The notes under the pieces are model-generated. The model saw only the letters and a program-made list of their open reading frames with translations. It had not been told where the DNA came from and ran no database searches. The translations under genes and the position numbers were made by a program. Shown here one piece after another: positions 29,393-39,386 of a stretch of DNA of 64,000 nucleotides. Source of the DNA: Collimonas sp. OK307 (GTDB taxonomy: Bacteria; Pseudomonadota; Gammaproteobacteria; Burkholderiales; Burkholderiaceae_D); the NCBI RefSeq assembly GCF_900113705.1, contig NZ_FOQI01000007.1:1-64000 (forward strand), written 5' to 3'. The first letter of the stretch is position 1, and the number at the start of each line of letters is the position of its first letter.

Positions 29393-31264
29393 ATGGAAAT
29401 ACTCAACACAATCGACAGCCCGGCAGATCTGCGCAAGTTGACGCGGGCGCAGCTCAAGCCGCTGGCCGATGAACTGCGCGAATTCGTCATCGAGTCGGTG
29501 GCGCAGACCGGCGGCCATCTGTCGTCCAACCTGGGCACGGTCGAATTGACGATCGCCCTGCATTACGTCTTCAATACACCTGAGGACCGGATCGTCTGGG
29601 ACGTCGGTCATCAGACTTACCCGCACAAGATACTCACCGGTCGCCGCGAGCGCATGAACACGCTGCGCCAGCTTAACGGCATCTCGGGATTCCCGCGCCG
29701 TTGCGAAAGCGAGTACGACACCTTCGGCACTGCCCATTCGTCGACCTCGATTTCGGCTGCGCTGGGGATGGCTCTGGCCGCCAAGACCAAAGGCGAGGCC
29801 GATCGCCACGCGATTGCCGTGATCGGCGATGGCGCCATGACCGCCGGCATGGTATTCGAAGCGATGAATAACGCCGGTGTCTACGACGACATCAACATGC
29901 TGGTGATCCTGAACGATAACGACATGTCGATCTCGCCGCCGGTAGGCGCCTTGAACCGTTACCTGGCGCGGCTGATGTCGGGCCAGTTCTATGCGCAAGC
30001 CAAGAATGTCGGCAAGTCGATCCTGCCGGCGCCGATGCGGCAACTGGCCAAGCGCTTTGAAGAGCATGCCAAAGGCATGGTGGTGCCGGCCACCATGTTT
30101 GAAGAATTCGGTTTCAACTACATCGGCCCGATCGACGGTCACGACCTGGAATCGCTGATTCCAACCTTGCAAAACCTGAAGCACCTGAAGGGCCCGCAGT
30201 TCCTGCACGTGGTGACCAAGAAGGGCCAGGGCTACAAGCTGGCGGAGGCCGACCCGGTGTTGTATCACGGCCCGGGCAAGTTCAATCCGGCTGAAGGCAT
30301 CAAGCCGGCTGCGGTCAGCAAAATGACCTACACCCAGGTTTTCGGCGACTGGCTGTGCGACATGGCGGCGCAAGACGACAAGCTGATCGGCATCACCCCG
30401 GCCATGTCGGGCGGATCAGGCCTGGATACCTTCGCCAAGCGCTTTCCGCAACGGTTCTACGATGTCGGCATCGCCGAGCAGCATGCAGTCACCTTTGCCG
30501 CGGGCCTGGCCTGCGAAGGCTTGAAACCGGTAGTGGCGATCTATTCGACTTTCCTGCAACGCGCCTACGATCAATTGATCCATGACGTAGCTTTACAAAA
30601 CCTGGACGTGACCTTCGCACTCGATCGTTCCGGCCTGGTCGGCGCCGATGGCGCAACACACGCCGGCAATTACGATATGGCGTACCTGCGCTGCATTCCC
30701 AACATGGTAGTGATGGCTGCATCGGACGAAAACGAATGCCGCCAGATGCTGTCCACCGCGTATCACTACAATGGCCCGGCGGCGGTGCGCTATCCGCGCG
30801 GCGCCGGCATCGGCGCTGCGATAGCGCCGGAGCTGACTACTTTGCCTTTGGGTAAAGGTGAAATCAAACGTCAAGGCAAGAGCGTGGCGATCCTCGCATT
30901 CGGCTCGATGCTGGCGCCAAGCGTGGCCGCCGGTGAGTTGCTGGACGCCACAGTCGCCAATATGCGTTTCATCAAGCCGCTGGACGTGGAACTGGTGCTG
31001 GAGCTGGCAAAAACGCACGATGCGCTGGTCACGGTGGAAGAAGGTTCCATCATGGGTGGTGCGGGCTCTGCAGTGGCAGAAGCGCTGGCGGCGGCAGGAT
31101 GCGTCAAGCCGCTCTTGAATCTGGGGCTGCCGGACCAATTTATCGACCATGGCGACGTCACCCTGTTACTGGCGCAATGCGGCCTGAATGCGGAAGGTAT
31201 CGCGGCATCGATACGCCAGCGTTTTGGCAAGGATCAGCCGCGCCTGGTCGTCAATCAAAATTAA
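29393..31264 (+). CDS. dxs: 1-deoxy-D-xylulose-5-phosphate synthase
   Basis: A TPP-dependent enzyme joining pyruvate and glyceraldehyde 3-phosphate to DXP, the entry to the MEP isoprenoid pathway and a precursor of thiamine thiazole and pyridoxal. The 623-residue protein shows the TPP motif [18 protein letters not shown] (from G145) ending in [13 protein letters not shown], and the transketolase-type [17 protein letters not shown] in the pyrimidine domain. It sits in the xseB-ispA-dxs operon. A compound REP-like element follows its stop by four bases. Confidence 0.97.
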   Translation: MEILNTIDSPADLRKLTRAQLKPLADELREFVIESVAQTGGHLSSNLGTVELTIALHYVFNTPEDRIVWDVGHQTYPHKILTGRRERMNTLRQLNGISGFPRRCESEYDTFGTAHSSTSISAALGMALAAKTKGEADRHAIAVIGDGAMTAGMVFEAMNNAGVYDDINMLVILNDNDMSISPPVGALNRYLARLMSGQFYAQAKNVGKSILPAPMRQLAKRFEEHAKGMVVPATMFEEFGFNYIGPIDGHDLESLIPTLQNLKHLKGPQFLHVVTKKGQGYKLAEADPVLYHGPGKFNPAEGIKPAAVSKMTYTQVFGDWLCDMAAQDDKLIGITPAMSGGSGLDTFAKRFPQRFYDVGIAEQHAVTFAAGLACEGLKPVVAIYSTFLQRAYDQLIHDVALQNLDVTFALDRSGLVGADGATHAGNYDMAYLRCIPNMVVMAASDENECRQMLSTAYHYNGPAAVRYPRGAGIGAAIAPELTTLPLGKGEIKRQGKSVAILAFGSMLAPSVAAGELLDATVANMRFIKPLDVELVLELAKTHDALVTVEEGSIMGGAGSAVAEALAAAGCVKPLLNLGLPDQFIDHGDVTLLLAQCGLNAEGIAASIRQRFGKDQPRLVVNQN

Positions 31265-31268
31265 TAGA

Positions 31269-31359
31269 GTAGGGTGGGCATTAAATGCCCATGCGGCCCA
31301 CGCGGCCACGCGGTAGCTGCGTAGTTGGTCTCCGCGTGGGCACGTTGTGCCCACCCTAC
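31269..31359. repeat. Compound REP-like element, copy 3 (dxs-folE2 spacer)
   Basis: It opens with GTAGGGTGGGCA and closes with TGCCCACCCTAC, its exact reverse complement. Inside are shorter palindromes (GGGCAT/ATGCCC, and CCGCGTGGG pairing with CCCACGCGG). This looks like two REP units head to head enclosing a separate stem. It lies between two genes on the same strand and may act on the dxs-folE2 transcript. Confidence 0.8.
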
Positions 31360-31381
31360 GTTCATTCAAAGGTAAATATCA

Positions 31382-32185
31382 ATGAACACGCGTGATCCCA
31401 ATCTGACTATTCCAGACGTGCAAAGCAGCGTCGACACCCGCCGTCTGGCGATTCAGCGCGTGGGTGTGAAAGGCGTACGCTATCCGGTGACGGTGCGAAC
31501 CGAGACCGGCGCACAACCGACCATCGGCAGCTGGAACATGTATGTGCATTTGCCGGAACAGCAGAAGGGCACCCACATGTCGCGTTTCATCGCGCTGCTG
31601 GAAGGACTGGAAGGGCCGCTCGACGTCGCCTCGTTTGGCGATCTGATGCGCAAGATGGTCAGCCTGCTGGATGCCGGGCGCGGCCGTATCGAAGTGACTT
31701 TCCCGTATTTCATCAACAAGACGGCACCGGTCTCAGGCGTGCAAAGCTTGATGGATTACGAAGTGGGCCTGACCGGCGAGATCAATCAAGGTGTGCTGGA
31801 AGTGACTTTGAAAGTCTTGGTGCCGGTGACCAGCCTGTGCCCTTGCTCGAAACAGATTTCAGCCTACGGTGCGCACAACCAGCGTTCGCACATTACCGTC
31901 AATGCAGTGCTGGACGGCGAAATCCGGGTGGATGAATTGATTGCCCGTATCGAAGCGCAAGCGTCGTGCGAATTGTTCGGTTTGCTGAAACGTCCGGATG
32001 AAAAATACGTTACCGAACGTGCTTACGAAAATCCGAAGTTTGTTGAAGACCTGGTACGCGACGTAGCGGTGGCATTAAACAATGAACCGCGCGTGCTGGC
32101 CTATGTGCTGGAAGCGGAAAACTTCGAGTCGATCCACAATCACTCGGCGTATGCATTGATCGAGCACGATAAACGGTGTAAATAA
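31382..32185 (+). CDS. folE2: GTP cyclohydrolase FolE2
   Basis: A 267-residue type IB GTP cyclohydrolase that makes 7,8-dihydroneopterin triphosphate, the first step of folate and queuosine biosynthesis. It uses various metals in place of zinc. Seen are the conserved [22 protein letters not shown] segment with the metal-binding Cys, and an [13 protein letters not shown] stretch. FolE2 genes are often under zinc control, but I see no Zur operator. It could read through from dxs across the REP element. Confidence 0.95.
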   Translation: MNTRDPNLTIPDVQSSVDTRRLAIQRVGVKGVRYPVTVRTETGAQPTIGSWNMYVHLPEQQKGTHMSRFIALLEGLEGPLDVASFGDLMRKMVSLLDAGRGRIEVTFPYFINKTAPVSGVQSLMDYEVGLTGEINQGVLEVTLKVLVPVTSLCPCSKQISAYGAHNQRSHITVNAVLDGEIRVDELIARIEAQASCELFGLLKRPDEKYVTERAYENPKFVEDLVRDVAVALNNEPRVLAYVLEAENFESIHNHSAYALIEHDKRCK

Positions 32186-32205
32186 TATAAGGTGGTCCCA
32201 AAAAA

Positions 32206-32238
32206 AGGCCGGATGACGTTGCATCATCCGGCCTGTTT
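32206..32238. terminator. Terminator between folE2 and the adenosyltransferase gene
   Basis: AGGCCGGATGA (32206-32216) and TCATCCGGCCT (32224-32234) form a perfect 11-bp stem with an A-run before it and GTTTCGTTT after it. It lies between convergent genes. Confidence 0.82.
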
Positions 32239-32242
32239 CGTT

Positions 32243-32800
32243 TCAGGCATCCCGCATTCGATCTTTCTGCCACAACACATCGCTGCCGCCATCCGCCCGG
32301 TTCAGCACGCGTGACAACACGAACAGCAAATCCGACAAGCGGTTCACATACTGCCGCAACGCTTCACTCACCGTTTCACTCTTGCCCAAGCTGACTATGC
32401 TGCGTTCCGCACGCCGGCAAACGGTACGGCAGACGTGCGCCAGCGCCGCGGCATGGCTGCCGCCCGGCAGGATGAAATCCTTCAGTGGCGGCAAGTCGGC
32501 ATTGTATTTTTCCAGCAGGCGATCGAGCTGCGCCACCTGTGCGTCGCTGATCGAGGTATAGCCGGGAATGCATAGCTCACCGCCGAGGTCGAACAAGTCG
32601 TGTTGTATCGACAGCAATGTTTCGCGCAGCGCAGCATCCAGTTTGTCGCATAACAAAAGGCCAAGCTGTGAATTGAGCTCGTCGATATCGCCGATAGCCT
32701 GGATCCTCAAGCTATCCTTGTCCGTGCGGCTGCCGTCGCCGAGGCCGGTACTGCCGTTGTCGCCGGTGCGCGTGGCGATCTTGGAGAGTCGATTACCCAT
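32243..32800 (-). CDS. Cob(I)alamin adenosyltransferase, PduO type
   Basis: A 185-residue ATP:corrinoid adenosyltransferase making adenosylcobalamin. The N-terminal RIATRTGDNGSTGLGDGSRTDKDSLRI binds ATP. The FILPGGSHAAALAHVCRTVCRRAERSIV segment with the conserved Arg residues, and ALRQYVNRLSDLLFVLSR near the end, are typical for the PduO/MMAB group. No other cobalamin genes are in the window, so it most likely serves salvage. Confidence 0.95.
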   Translation of the reverse strand: MGNRLSKIATRTGDNGSTGLGDGSRTDKDSLRIQAIGDIDELNSQLGLLLCDKLDAALRETLLSIQHDLFDLGGELCIPGYTSISDAQVAQLDRLLEKYNADLPPLKDFILPGGSHAAALAHVCRTVCRRAERSIVSLGKSETVSEALRQYVNRLSDLLFVLSRVLNRADGGSDVLWQKDRMRDA

Positions 32801-32909
32801 GATTTTCTGATTTCTTCTGTTTATTTAGCGTGGAATACAAGTGCTTGTACTTTACACCAGCACGCAGCAGTGTCGCGGAGTAAAATTCATGGGAAAAGGA
32901 GACCTTCCA

Positions 32910-34319
32910 ATGAATCACATAACCGACCTCGCGGCCTTGAAAAAGCCGCTGCCGGACGCTTTGCTTGCCACCCTCGGTACACTGTTTGGCGAACGTTTCT
33001 CGACCACCATCGCGATGCGCGAGCATCATGGCCGCGATGCATCTTCGTATGACCCGATGCTGCCGGATGCGGTCGTGTTTGTTGAATCGACCGAGGAGGT
33101 CGCGGCGCTGGTCAAGCTGTGCAGCGAATATCAGATCCCGGTAATCCCGTTCGGCAGCGGCACCTCGCTGGAAGGCCATGTGCTGGCATTGCAGGGCGGG
33201 ATTTCGATTGATCTGTCGCGCATGAACCGGTTGCTGGCGATCCACGCCGAAGATCTGACGGCAACGGTGCAAACCGGTGTCACCCGCAAACAGCTGAACC
33301 ATGAAATCAAGGATAGCGGCCTGTTCTTCCCGATCGATCCCGGCGCCGATGCTTCGATCGGCGGCATGGCCGCAACCCGTGCTTCCGGGACCAACGCCGT
33401 GCGCTACGGGAGCATGCGCGAGAACACGCTGGCGCTGACGGTGGTAACCGCCGATGGCCGGATCATCAAGACCGGCACGCGCGCCAAGAAATCGGCGGCA
33501 GGTTACGACCTGACGCGTATTTTTGTCGGCAGCGAAGGCACGCTGGGCGTGATTACCGAAGTAACCGTCAAGCTCTATCCGCAACCGGAAGCCATTTCAG
33601 CAGCGGTATGTTCGTTCCAGAATATCGCCGATGCGGTCAATGCCGTGATCCAGACGATTCAGCTCGGCGTGCCGGTGGCAAGGGTAGAGCTGCTGGATGA
33701 AAACGGCGTCAAAGCCATCAATGCACATTCGAAACTGGCATTACCGGAACAACCGTTGCTGCTGTTTGAATTCCATGGCAGCGAGAACGGCGTCAAGGAG
33801 CAGGCAGAGATCGTGCAGGCGGTGGTGGCCGACCATCACGCTACCGGTTTCGAATGGGCGACGCGGCCGGAAGACCGTTCGCGCTTATGGACCGCACGCC
33901 ACAACGCCTATTTCGCCCTGCTGCAATTGCGTCCCGGCAGCCGTGCGATTTCAACCGATTGCTGCGTGCCGATTTCACGTCTGGCGGAATGCATCCTCGA
34001 GACCAAGGCCGATTGCGAAGCGAACGGCATGGTGTATTCGATTATCGGCCACGTCGGCGATGGCAATTTCCATGTGCAGATGCTGGTCGATCCTGACGAT
34101 GCCGCCGACATCGCGCGCGCCGAGGGCGTAAACGCGCGCATGGTCAGCCGCGCCATCGGCATGGACGGTACTTGCACCGGCGAACATGGTGTCGGATTGC
34201 ACAAGATCGACTTCCTGATTGAAGAGCATGGCGTCGAAGCGATAGCCACCATGCGCGCACTGAAGCATGCTTTCGATCCCAAGAACATCATGAATCCGGG
34301 AAAGATAATCCGTTGGTGA
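32910..34319 (+). CDS. FAD-binding 2-hydroxyacid oxidase (D-lactate dehydrogenase/GlcD family)
   Basis: A 469-residue flavoprotein of the vanillyl-alcohol-oxidase fold, similar to cytochrome-linked D-lactate dehydrogenase (Dld) and GlcD. The FAD-binding stretch VIPFGSGTSLEGH and DPGADASIGGMAATRASGTNAVRYG are seen. The metal-histidine region IIGHVGDGNFH and the ending CTGEHGVGLHK are intact. It probably oxidises D-lactate or a similar hydroxyacid and passes electrons to cytochromes or quinones. I chose ATG 32910 because AAAAGGAG lies eight bases upstream. The open frame extends to 32841. A LysR gene follows. Confidence 0.87.
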   Translation: MNHITDLAALKKPLPDALLATLGTLFGERFSTTIAMREHHGRDASSYDPMLPDAVVFVESTEEVAALVKLCSEYQIPVIPFGSGTSLEGHVLALQGGISIDLSRMNRLLAIHAEDLTATVQTGVTRKQLNHEIKDSGLFFPIDPGADASIGGMAATRASGTNAVRYGSMRENTLALTVVTADGRIIKTGTRAKKSAAGYDLTRIFVGSEGTLGVITEVTVKLYPQPEAISAAVCSFQNIADAVNAVIQTIQLGVPVARVELLDENGVKAINAHSKLALPEQPLLLFEFHGSENGVKEQAEIVQAVVADHHATGFEWATRPEDRSRLWTARHNAYFALLQLRPGSRAISTDCCVPISRLAECILETKADCEANGMVYSIIGHVGDGNFHVQMLVDPDDAADIARAEGVNARMVSRAIGMDGTCTGEHGVGLHKIDFLIEEHGVEAIATMRALKHAFDPKNIMNPGKIIRW

Positions 34320-34352
34320 GCCCGCTGCATTTTCTGAATTTACCCGCCAGCC

Positions 34353-35258
34353 ATGTCGAATAAAACTCCCTTGGTCAACCGGCTGCCGCCGGTGCATGCC
34401 TTGTCCGCATTTGAAGCTGCCGCACGCCATCATTCGTTCGCGCTGGCAGCGGATGAGCTATGCATCACGCCGTCGGCACTGTCGCACCGCATACGCTTGC
34501 TGGAAGATTTCGTCGGTGAGCGTTTGTTTTCGCGCGAAGGACGCACTGTCGCCTTGTCGGAATTCGGTCACCGTTATCTGGATGTGGTGCGCAGTGCCTT
34601 GCGCACCCTGACTGAATTTCCGCTACCGCAACGTAACGCCCAGGCGCAGCCAAGAATCAAGATCACCGCGCCGCCGACGTTTGCACGCCATTTGCTGATC
34701 CCTCATTTGCACGGGTTTGCCAGCCGGCACCCGGAGATCGTGGTCGAGATATTCCTGTCGGTGCCGCTGTATGACCTGAGCTTGACCGAGAGCGATCTCG
34801 AAGTACGTTTCGGCGCCGGCAAGTACCCCAACACCACCACAGAGAAACTTTTCGAAGAACCAACCTTTGCTGTCGCAAGCCCAGCGTATCTGAAGAAGAT
34901 CGGTCCGCTCGACAAGCCCGGCGATTTGCGCAAAGCCAGCTTGTTGCGCTCCGCGCTCGAACCCTGGCAGCCTTGGTTCCAGGAAGCCGGCCTGGATTGG
35001 CCCGAGCCTTCCGTCGGCTTGCGCGCCGATGATCTGGGTTTGTTGCTGGAACTGGTGCGCCATGGCCATGGTGTAGGCCTGACCCGCAAGCATTTTGCCC
35101 AGCAGATGATTGCGCAAGGAGAAGTGGTGCAACTGTTCGACATCAGCCTGACCTCGCCGCCCCACGCTTATTATCTGGTCTACCAGCAAAAGCCGCAGGA
35201 GAGGCCGGAAGTGACAACCTTTATCGAATGGATGAAAGAGACTTTCAGCCGTATTTGA
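34353..35258 (+). CDS. LysR-family regulator (GcvA-like)
   Basis: A 301-residue LysR regulator. The winged helix lies at residues 15-75 (LSAFEAAARHHSFALAADEL, then CITPSALSHRIRLLEDFVG, then LFSREGRTVALSEFG). The effector domain follows and resembles the GcvA branch. It stands between the lone hydroxyacid oxidase gene and glcDEF on the same strand, so I infer that it senses a hydroxyacid (glycolate, lactate or glyoxylate) and controls these genes. The spacer at 35259-35414 would hold its binding site, which I could not pin down. Confidence 0.87.
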   Translation: MSNKTPLVNRLPPVHALSAFEAAARHHSFALAADELCITPSALSHRIRLLEDFVGERLFSREGRTVALSEFGHRYLDVVRSALRTLTEFPLPQRNAQAQPRIKITAPPTFARHLLIPHLHGFASRHPEIVVEIFLSVPLYDLSLTESDLEVRFGAGKYPNTTTEKLFEEPTFAVASPAYLKKIGPLDKPGDLRKASLLRSALEPWQPWFQEAGLDWPEPSVGLRADDLGLLLELVRHGHGVGLTRKHFAQQMIAQGEVVQLFDISLTSPPHAYYLVYQQKPQERPEVTTFIEWMKETFSRI

Positions 35259-35414
35259 GCGGGATGGAGGGATGGCGCCTGGCGGCCTGAAAACATTTCA
35301 TCTGCCCGGTGCAAGCTTTTCAGCAGAAAATCATCCTGCAAAAAACACAATATCGTTATACTCGCCGGCAGATGTCAATCGCTTTGAATGTTCGTCAGTT
35401 AATGGAAAAACAGC

Positions 35415-36926
35415 ATGAATTCGCTCGCCTCAACTGCCACTGCCACCGCCGCTGAACCCGCCTTTAGCCCTGCTCGTCAACAGCAAGTCGTCAGCGCATT
35501 GCGGACGCTGTTGCCGGAGCATGCGTTGTTATCCAACCTGGAAGATACCCGGCCCTACGAATGCGACGGCCTGGCAGCCTATCGGCAGACGCCGATGGTG
35601 GTCGCGCTGCCGGAGAACGAGGCGCAGGTGGTCGCTATCCTCAAGGCTTGCCGCGATCTCAAGGTGCCTATCGTGCCACGCGGCGCCGGTACCGGCTTGT
35701 CCGGTGGCGCCATGCCGATCGCTGACGGCGTGGTCTTGTCCACCGCTAAATTTACCCGCATCGTCAAGCTCGACCCCTATGCGCGGACTGCCGTGGTGCA
35801 GCCGGGCGTACGCAACCTGGCCATTTCGGAGGCGGCAGCTGCGCATGACCTGTACTACGCACCGGATCCGTCTTCGCAGATTGCATGCACCATCGGCGGC
35901 AATGTGGCGGAGAACTCTGGCGGCGTGCACTGCCTGAAATACGGCCTGACAGTGCACAACGTGCTGCGGGTGCGGATGGTCACCATAGAAGGCGAAGTGA
36001 TCGAACTCGGCAACGGTGCGCTGGATGCGCCGGGTCTCGATTTGCTGGCGGTCTTTGTCGGCTCGGAAGGCATGCTGGGCGTGGTCACTGAAGTTACCGT
36101 CAAGCTGATTCCCAAGCCGCAGGCAGCGCGCGTGATCATGGCGTCGTTCGACGACGTCGTGAAGAGCGGCAATGCGGTGGCCAATGTGATTGCCGCCGGC
36201 ATCATCCCGGCTGGCCTGGAGATGATGGACCGCACCAGCTCGCGCATGGTGGAACCCTTCGTCAAGGCTGGCTACGACATCGACGCCGCTGCCATCCTGT
36301 TATGCGAATCGGATGGCACTATCGAAGAAGTGGAAGAAGAAATCGGTCGCATGAGTGACGTACTGAGTGCCAGCGGCGCAACCCGTATCGAAGTATCTAC
36401 TTCGGAAGCGGAGCGCCTGCGCTTCTGGTCGGGCCGCAAGAATGCCTTCCCCGCCGCCGGCCGCATTTCTCCTGATTACTACTGCATGGACGGCACCATT
36501 CCACGCAAGAACCTGGCGCAGGTATTGCTCGGGATCGAGCAGATGGAAAAAAAATACGGCCTGCGTTGCGCCAACGTATTCCATGCCGGCGACGGTAATC
36601 TGCACCCTCTGATTTTGTTCGATGCCAATGTGGCGGGCGAATTTCATCGGGCCGAAGAATTCGGCGCCGAGATTCTTGAACTGTGCGTTGCTGTCGGCGG
36701 TACCATCACCGGCGAGCACGGTGTCGGTATCGAAAAAATCAACTCGATGTGCGTGCAGTTTTCACCGCTCGAACGCGAGGCGTTCTTCAACGTCAAGCGC
36801 GCTTTCGATACCGCATTCCTGTTGAATCCGGATAAAGCGATTCCGACTTTGCAACGCTGTGCCGAGTACGGCAAGATGCACGTTCAGCGCGGGCAGTTGA
36901 AGTTTGCAGATCTGCCGCGCTTCTAA
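35415..36926 (+). CDS. glcD: Glycolate oxidase subunit GlcD
   Basis: A 503-residue FAD subunit of the membrane-associated glycolate dehydrogenase, which turns glycolate into glyoxylate. FAD-binding PRGAGTGLSGGAMPIADGVV, the YYAPDPSSQIACTIGGNVAENSGG region, the metal-binding HAGDGNLHPLILFD and the ending TGEHGVGIEK are all seen. glcE follows after 19 bp and glcF after it, which is the classical glcDEF order. A LysR gene rather than a GlcC (GntR) gene precedes it. Confidence 0.95.
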   Translation: MNSLASTATATAAEPAFSPARQQQVVSALRTLLPEHALLSNLEDTRPYECDGLAAYRQTPMVVALPENEAQVVAILKACRDLKVPIVPRGAGTGLSGGAMPIADGVVLSTAKFTRIVKLDPYARTAVVQPGVRNLAISEAAAAHDLYYAPDPSSQIACTIGGNVAENSGGVHCLKYGLTVHNVLRVRMVTIEGEVIELGNGALDAPGLDLLAVFVGSEGMLGVVTEVTVKLIPKPQAARVIMASFDDVVKSGNAVANVIAAGIIPAGLEMMDRTSSRMVEPFVKAGYDIDAAAILLCESDGTIEEVEEEIGRMSDVLSASGATRIEVSTSEAERLRFWSGRKNAFPAAGRISPDYYCMDGTIPRKNLAQVLLGIEQMEKKYGLRCANVFHAGDGNLHPLILFDANVAGEFHRAEEFGAEILELCVAVGGTITGEHGVGIEKINSMCVQFSPLEREAFFNVKRAFDTAFLLNPDKAIPTLQRCAEYGKMHVQRGQLKFADLPRF

Positions 36927-36945
36927 TCAAAAGACACAAGAAAAT

Positions 36946-38028
36946 ATGGACGCAGAGTTATTCAAACAGCAGGCCAAGGCGCAAATTCTCGCCGCCGGTG
37001 CAGAGCGTTGTCCTCTGGAAATTCGCGGTGGCGGCAGCAAGAGCTGGTATGGCCAGCAAGTACAAGGCGACTTGCTCGATACGCGCGCCTACAGCGGCGT
37101 CATCGACTACGAGCCGACCGAACTGGTGATTACCGCGCGTTGCGGCACGCCGCTGGCTGAGGTCGAGGCATTGCTGGCGCAGCACAATCAAATGCTGGCA
37201 TTCGAGCCGCCGCATTTTGGCAGCGCTGCCACGCTGGGCGGCACGGTCGCCAGCGGTTTGTCCGGTCCGTCGCGGCAGGCGGTTGGCGCCTTGCGCGACT
37301 TTGTGCTGGGTGCGGTGCTGATGGATGGTAAGGGTGATATTTTGCATTTCGGCGGCCAGGTCATGAAGAACGTTGCGGGATACGATGTGTCGCGTTTGCT
37401 GGCCGGGTCGCTCGGCACGCTCGGCTTGATTCTCGAAGTTTCGTTGAAGGTCTTGCCGATCTCTGTCGCCAGCAGCAGCCGTCGTTTTGCCATGACAGAA
37501 GCCGATGCGATCCGCAGCCTGAATCAATGGAGTGGTTTGCCCTTGCCGATTTCCGCCAGTTGCTGGCAGGACGGCATGCTGACGCTACGCTTGTCCGGCG
37601 CGCAGGCGGCGGTGAGCGCAGCCGAAAAAAATCTTGGCGGCGAAGTGGTTGCCGACGCTGATAATTTTTGGCAAGCAATCCGTGAGCAGACACATTGTTT
37701 TTTTGCCGCGGCAACTTCACAGAAGTTTTTGTGGCGACTGTCGCTGCCATCGACGACAGCATCGCTGGCATTACCCGGCGAGACTTTGATCGAATGGGGT
37801 GGGGCGCAACGCTGGCTAATCACCGATGTCGATGCTGCGCAAATCCGCGAAGCGGTTGCTGCTGTCGGCGGCCACGCAACCCTGTATCGTACCAACGGTG
37901 CTATTGACAAGAGTGCCGGCGTGTTCCATCCGCTGGCACCTGCGGTGGCGCAAATTCATCGGCGTTTGAAAGCCAGCTTCGATCCTTCGGCGATCTTCAA
38001 CATCGGCCGCATGTATCCGGACTTCTAA
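36946..38028 (+). CDS. glcE: Glycolate oxidase subunit GlcE
   Basis: A 360-residue FAD-binding partner of GlcD, shorter than GlcD as usual. Seen are EIRGGGSKSWYG, the FAD-contacting GSAATLGGTVASGLSGPSRQAVGA, and MKNVAGYDVSRLLAGSLGTLG. The ATG at 36946 (MDAELFKQQ) lies between glcD and glcF. The longer open frame from 36904 overlaps glcD and is unlikely. Required with GlcD and GlcF for glycolate dehydrogenase activity. Confidence 0.94.
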   Translation: MDAELFKQQAKAQILAAGAERCPLEIRGGGSKSWYGQQVQGDLLDTRAYSGVIDYEPTELVITARCGTPLAEVEALLAQHNQMLAFEPPHFGSAATLGGTVASGLSGPSRQAVGALRDFVLGAVLMDGKGDILHFGGQVMKNVAGYDVSRLLAGSLGTLGLILEVSLKVLPISVASSSRRFAMTEADAIRSLNQWSGLPLPISASCWQDGMLTLRLSGAQAAVSAAEKNLGGEVVADADNFWQAIREQTHCFFAAATSQKFLWRLSLPSTTASLALPGETLIEWGGAQRWLITDVDAAQIREAVAAVGGHATLYRTNGAIDKSAGVFHPLAPAVAQIHRRLKASFDPSAIFNIGRMYPDF

Positions 38029-38050
38029 CCAATCATTAACGAAGCAAGCC

Positions 38051-39286
38051 ATGCAAACCAATCTAGCCGATTTCATCAAGAATACTCGCGCCGGCAAGGA
38101 GGCCGATGCGATTTTGCGCGCCTGCGTGCATTGCGGATTTTGTACGGCCACTTGCCCCACTTATCAATTGCTGGGCGACGAGCTGGACGGTCCGCGCGGA
38201 CGCATCTATCTGATCAAGCAGGTGCTGGAAGGTGCGCCGGCAACCGCCAAGACGCAGTCTCATCTGGATCGCTGCCTGACTTGCCGCAATTGTGAGTCGA
38301 CTTGTCCATCCGGTGTCGAATACGGCCGCCTGCTCGATATCGGACGTAAGGTAGTGGAAGATCAGGTGCCGCGGCCGATCGCGCAGCAATTGACGCGCAA
38401 GCTGCTGAAAGAATTCTTGCCGCGGCCGTGGCTGTTCAAGCCAGCCATGGCGGCGGGACAATTACTGCGGCCTTTGCTGCCGCGCAAATTGAAAAACAAG
38501 ATTCCGGAAAAGCAGGAGGCGGGTGTGCTGCCGCAACGTCAGCATACCCGCAAGATGTTATTGCTGGACGGCTGTGTACAGCCTGCGATGTCACCCAATA
38601 TCAATCGCGCTGCCGCGCGGGTTTTCGACGCACTCGAGGTGCAATTGGTGGTGGCGCCCAAGGCCGGTTGCTGCGGCGCGATTCGTTATCACCTGAACGA
38701 CCAGGTCGGCGGCCTGGATGACATGCGGCGCAATATCGATGCATGGTGGCCGTATGTAATCGGCAGCAATGGAGATGGCGTCGAAGCGATCGTCATGACC
38801 GCTTCCGGTTGCGGTGTCACGGTCAAGGAGTACGGCCATTTGCTAGCTGCGGATCCTCTCTATGCGGTGAAGGCAAAAGCTATTTCTGCCTTGACCAAGG
38901 ATTTGAGCGAAATCCTGCCAGAGTTTGAAATTGAACTGCAGCAAAAACTACGCGGGAAATTTTCTCAGCGGGTGGTTTATCATCCGCCATGCACCTTGCA
39001 GCACGGCCAACAAATCCGCGGCAAGGTGGAAGGCCTGCTGCGCGGCGTCGGCGTCGATGTACAGTTATGCGCGGACAGTCATTTGTGCTGCGGTTCGGCG
39101 GGTACTTATTCGGTATTGCAGCCGGAACTGTCATACAGGCTGCGCGATAACAAGCTGGAAAAATTGCAGGCAAGCCGGCCCGACATGATCGTCTCTGCCA
39201 ATATCGGTTGCCTGACGCACTTGCAATCGGGTACGCAGACGCCGGTCAGACATTGGATAGAGCTGCTCGACCAGGCCCTGTCCTGA
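38051..39286 (+). CDS. glcF: Glycolate oxidase iron-sulfur subunit GlcF
   Basis: A 411-residue subunit carrying two [4Fe-4S] clusters (C25, C28, C31 and C35, then C75, C78, C81 and C85 followed by Pro) that relay electrons from the flavin subunits to the membrane quinone pool. The C-terminal half has two CCG domains (GCCGAIRYHL and CCGSAGTYSV). It ends the glcDEF operon. The following gene is the glp regulator. Confidence 0.96.
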   Translation: MQTNLADFIKNTRAGKEADAILRACVHCGFCTATCPTYQLLGDELDGPRGRIYLIKQVLEGAPATAKTQSHLDRCLTCRNCESTCPSGVEYGRLLDIGRKVVEDQVPRPIAQQLTRKLLKEFLPRPWLFKPAMAAGQLLRPLLPRKLKNKIPEKQEAGVLPQRQHTRKMLLLDGCVQPAMSPNINRAAARVFDALEVQLVVAPKAGCCGAIRYHLNDQVGGLDDMRRNIDAWWPYVIGSNGDGVEAIVMTASGCGVTVKEYGHLLAADPLYAVKAKAISALTKDLSEILPEFEIELQQKLRGKFSQRVVYHPPCTLQHGQQIRGKVEGLLRGVGVDVQLCADSHLCCGSAGTYSVLQPELSYRLRDNKLEKLQASRPDMIVSANIGCLTHLQSGTQTPVRHWIELLDQALS

Positions 39287-39386
39287 ACTGCTTGTGCGAT
39301 GTGATGGCGAACTGACGAAATTGGATGTCGGCCCAAAGATGATTCATAATAAAAATCTTTTATAAAAATCGCACGGGACAGGGTTC

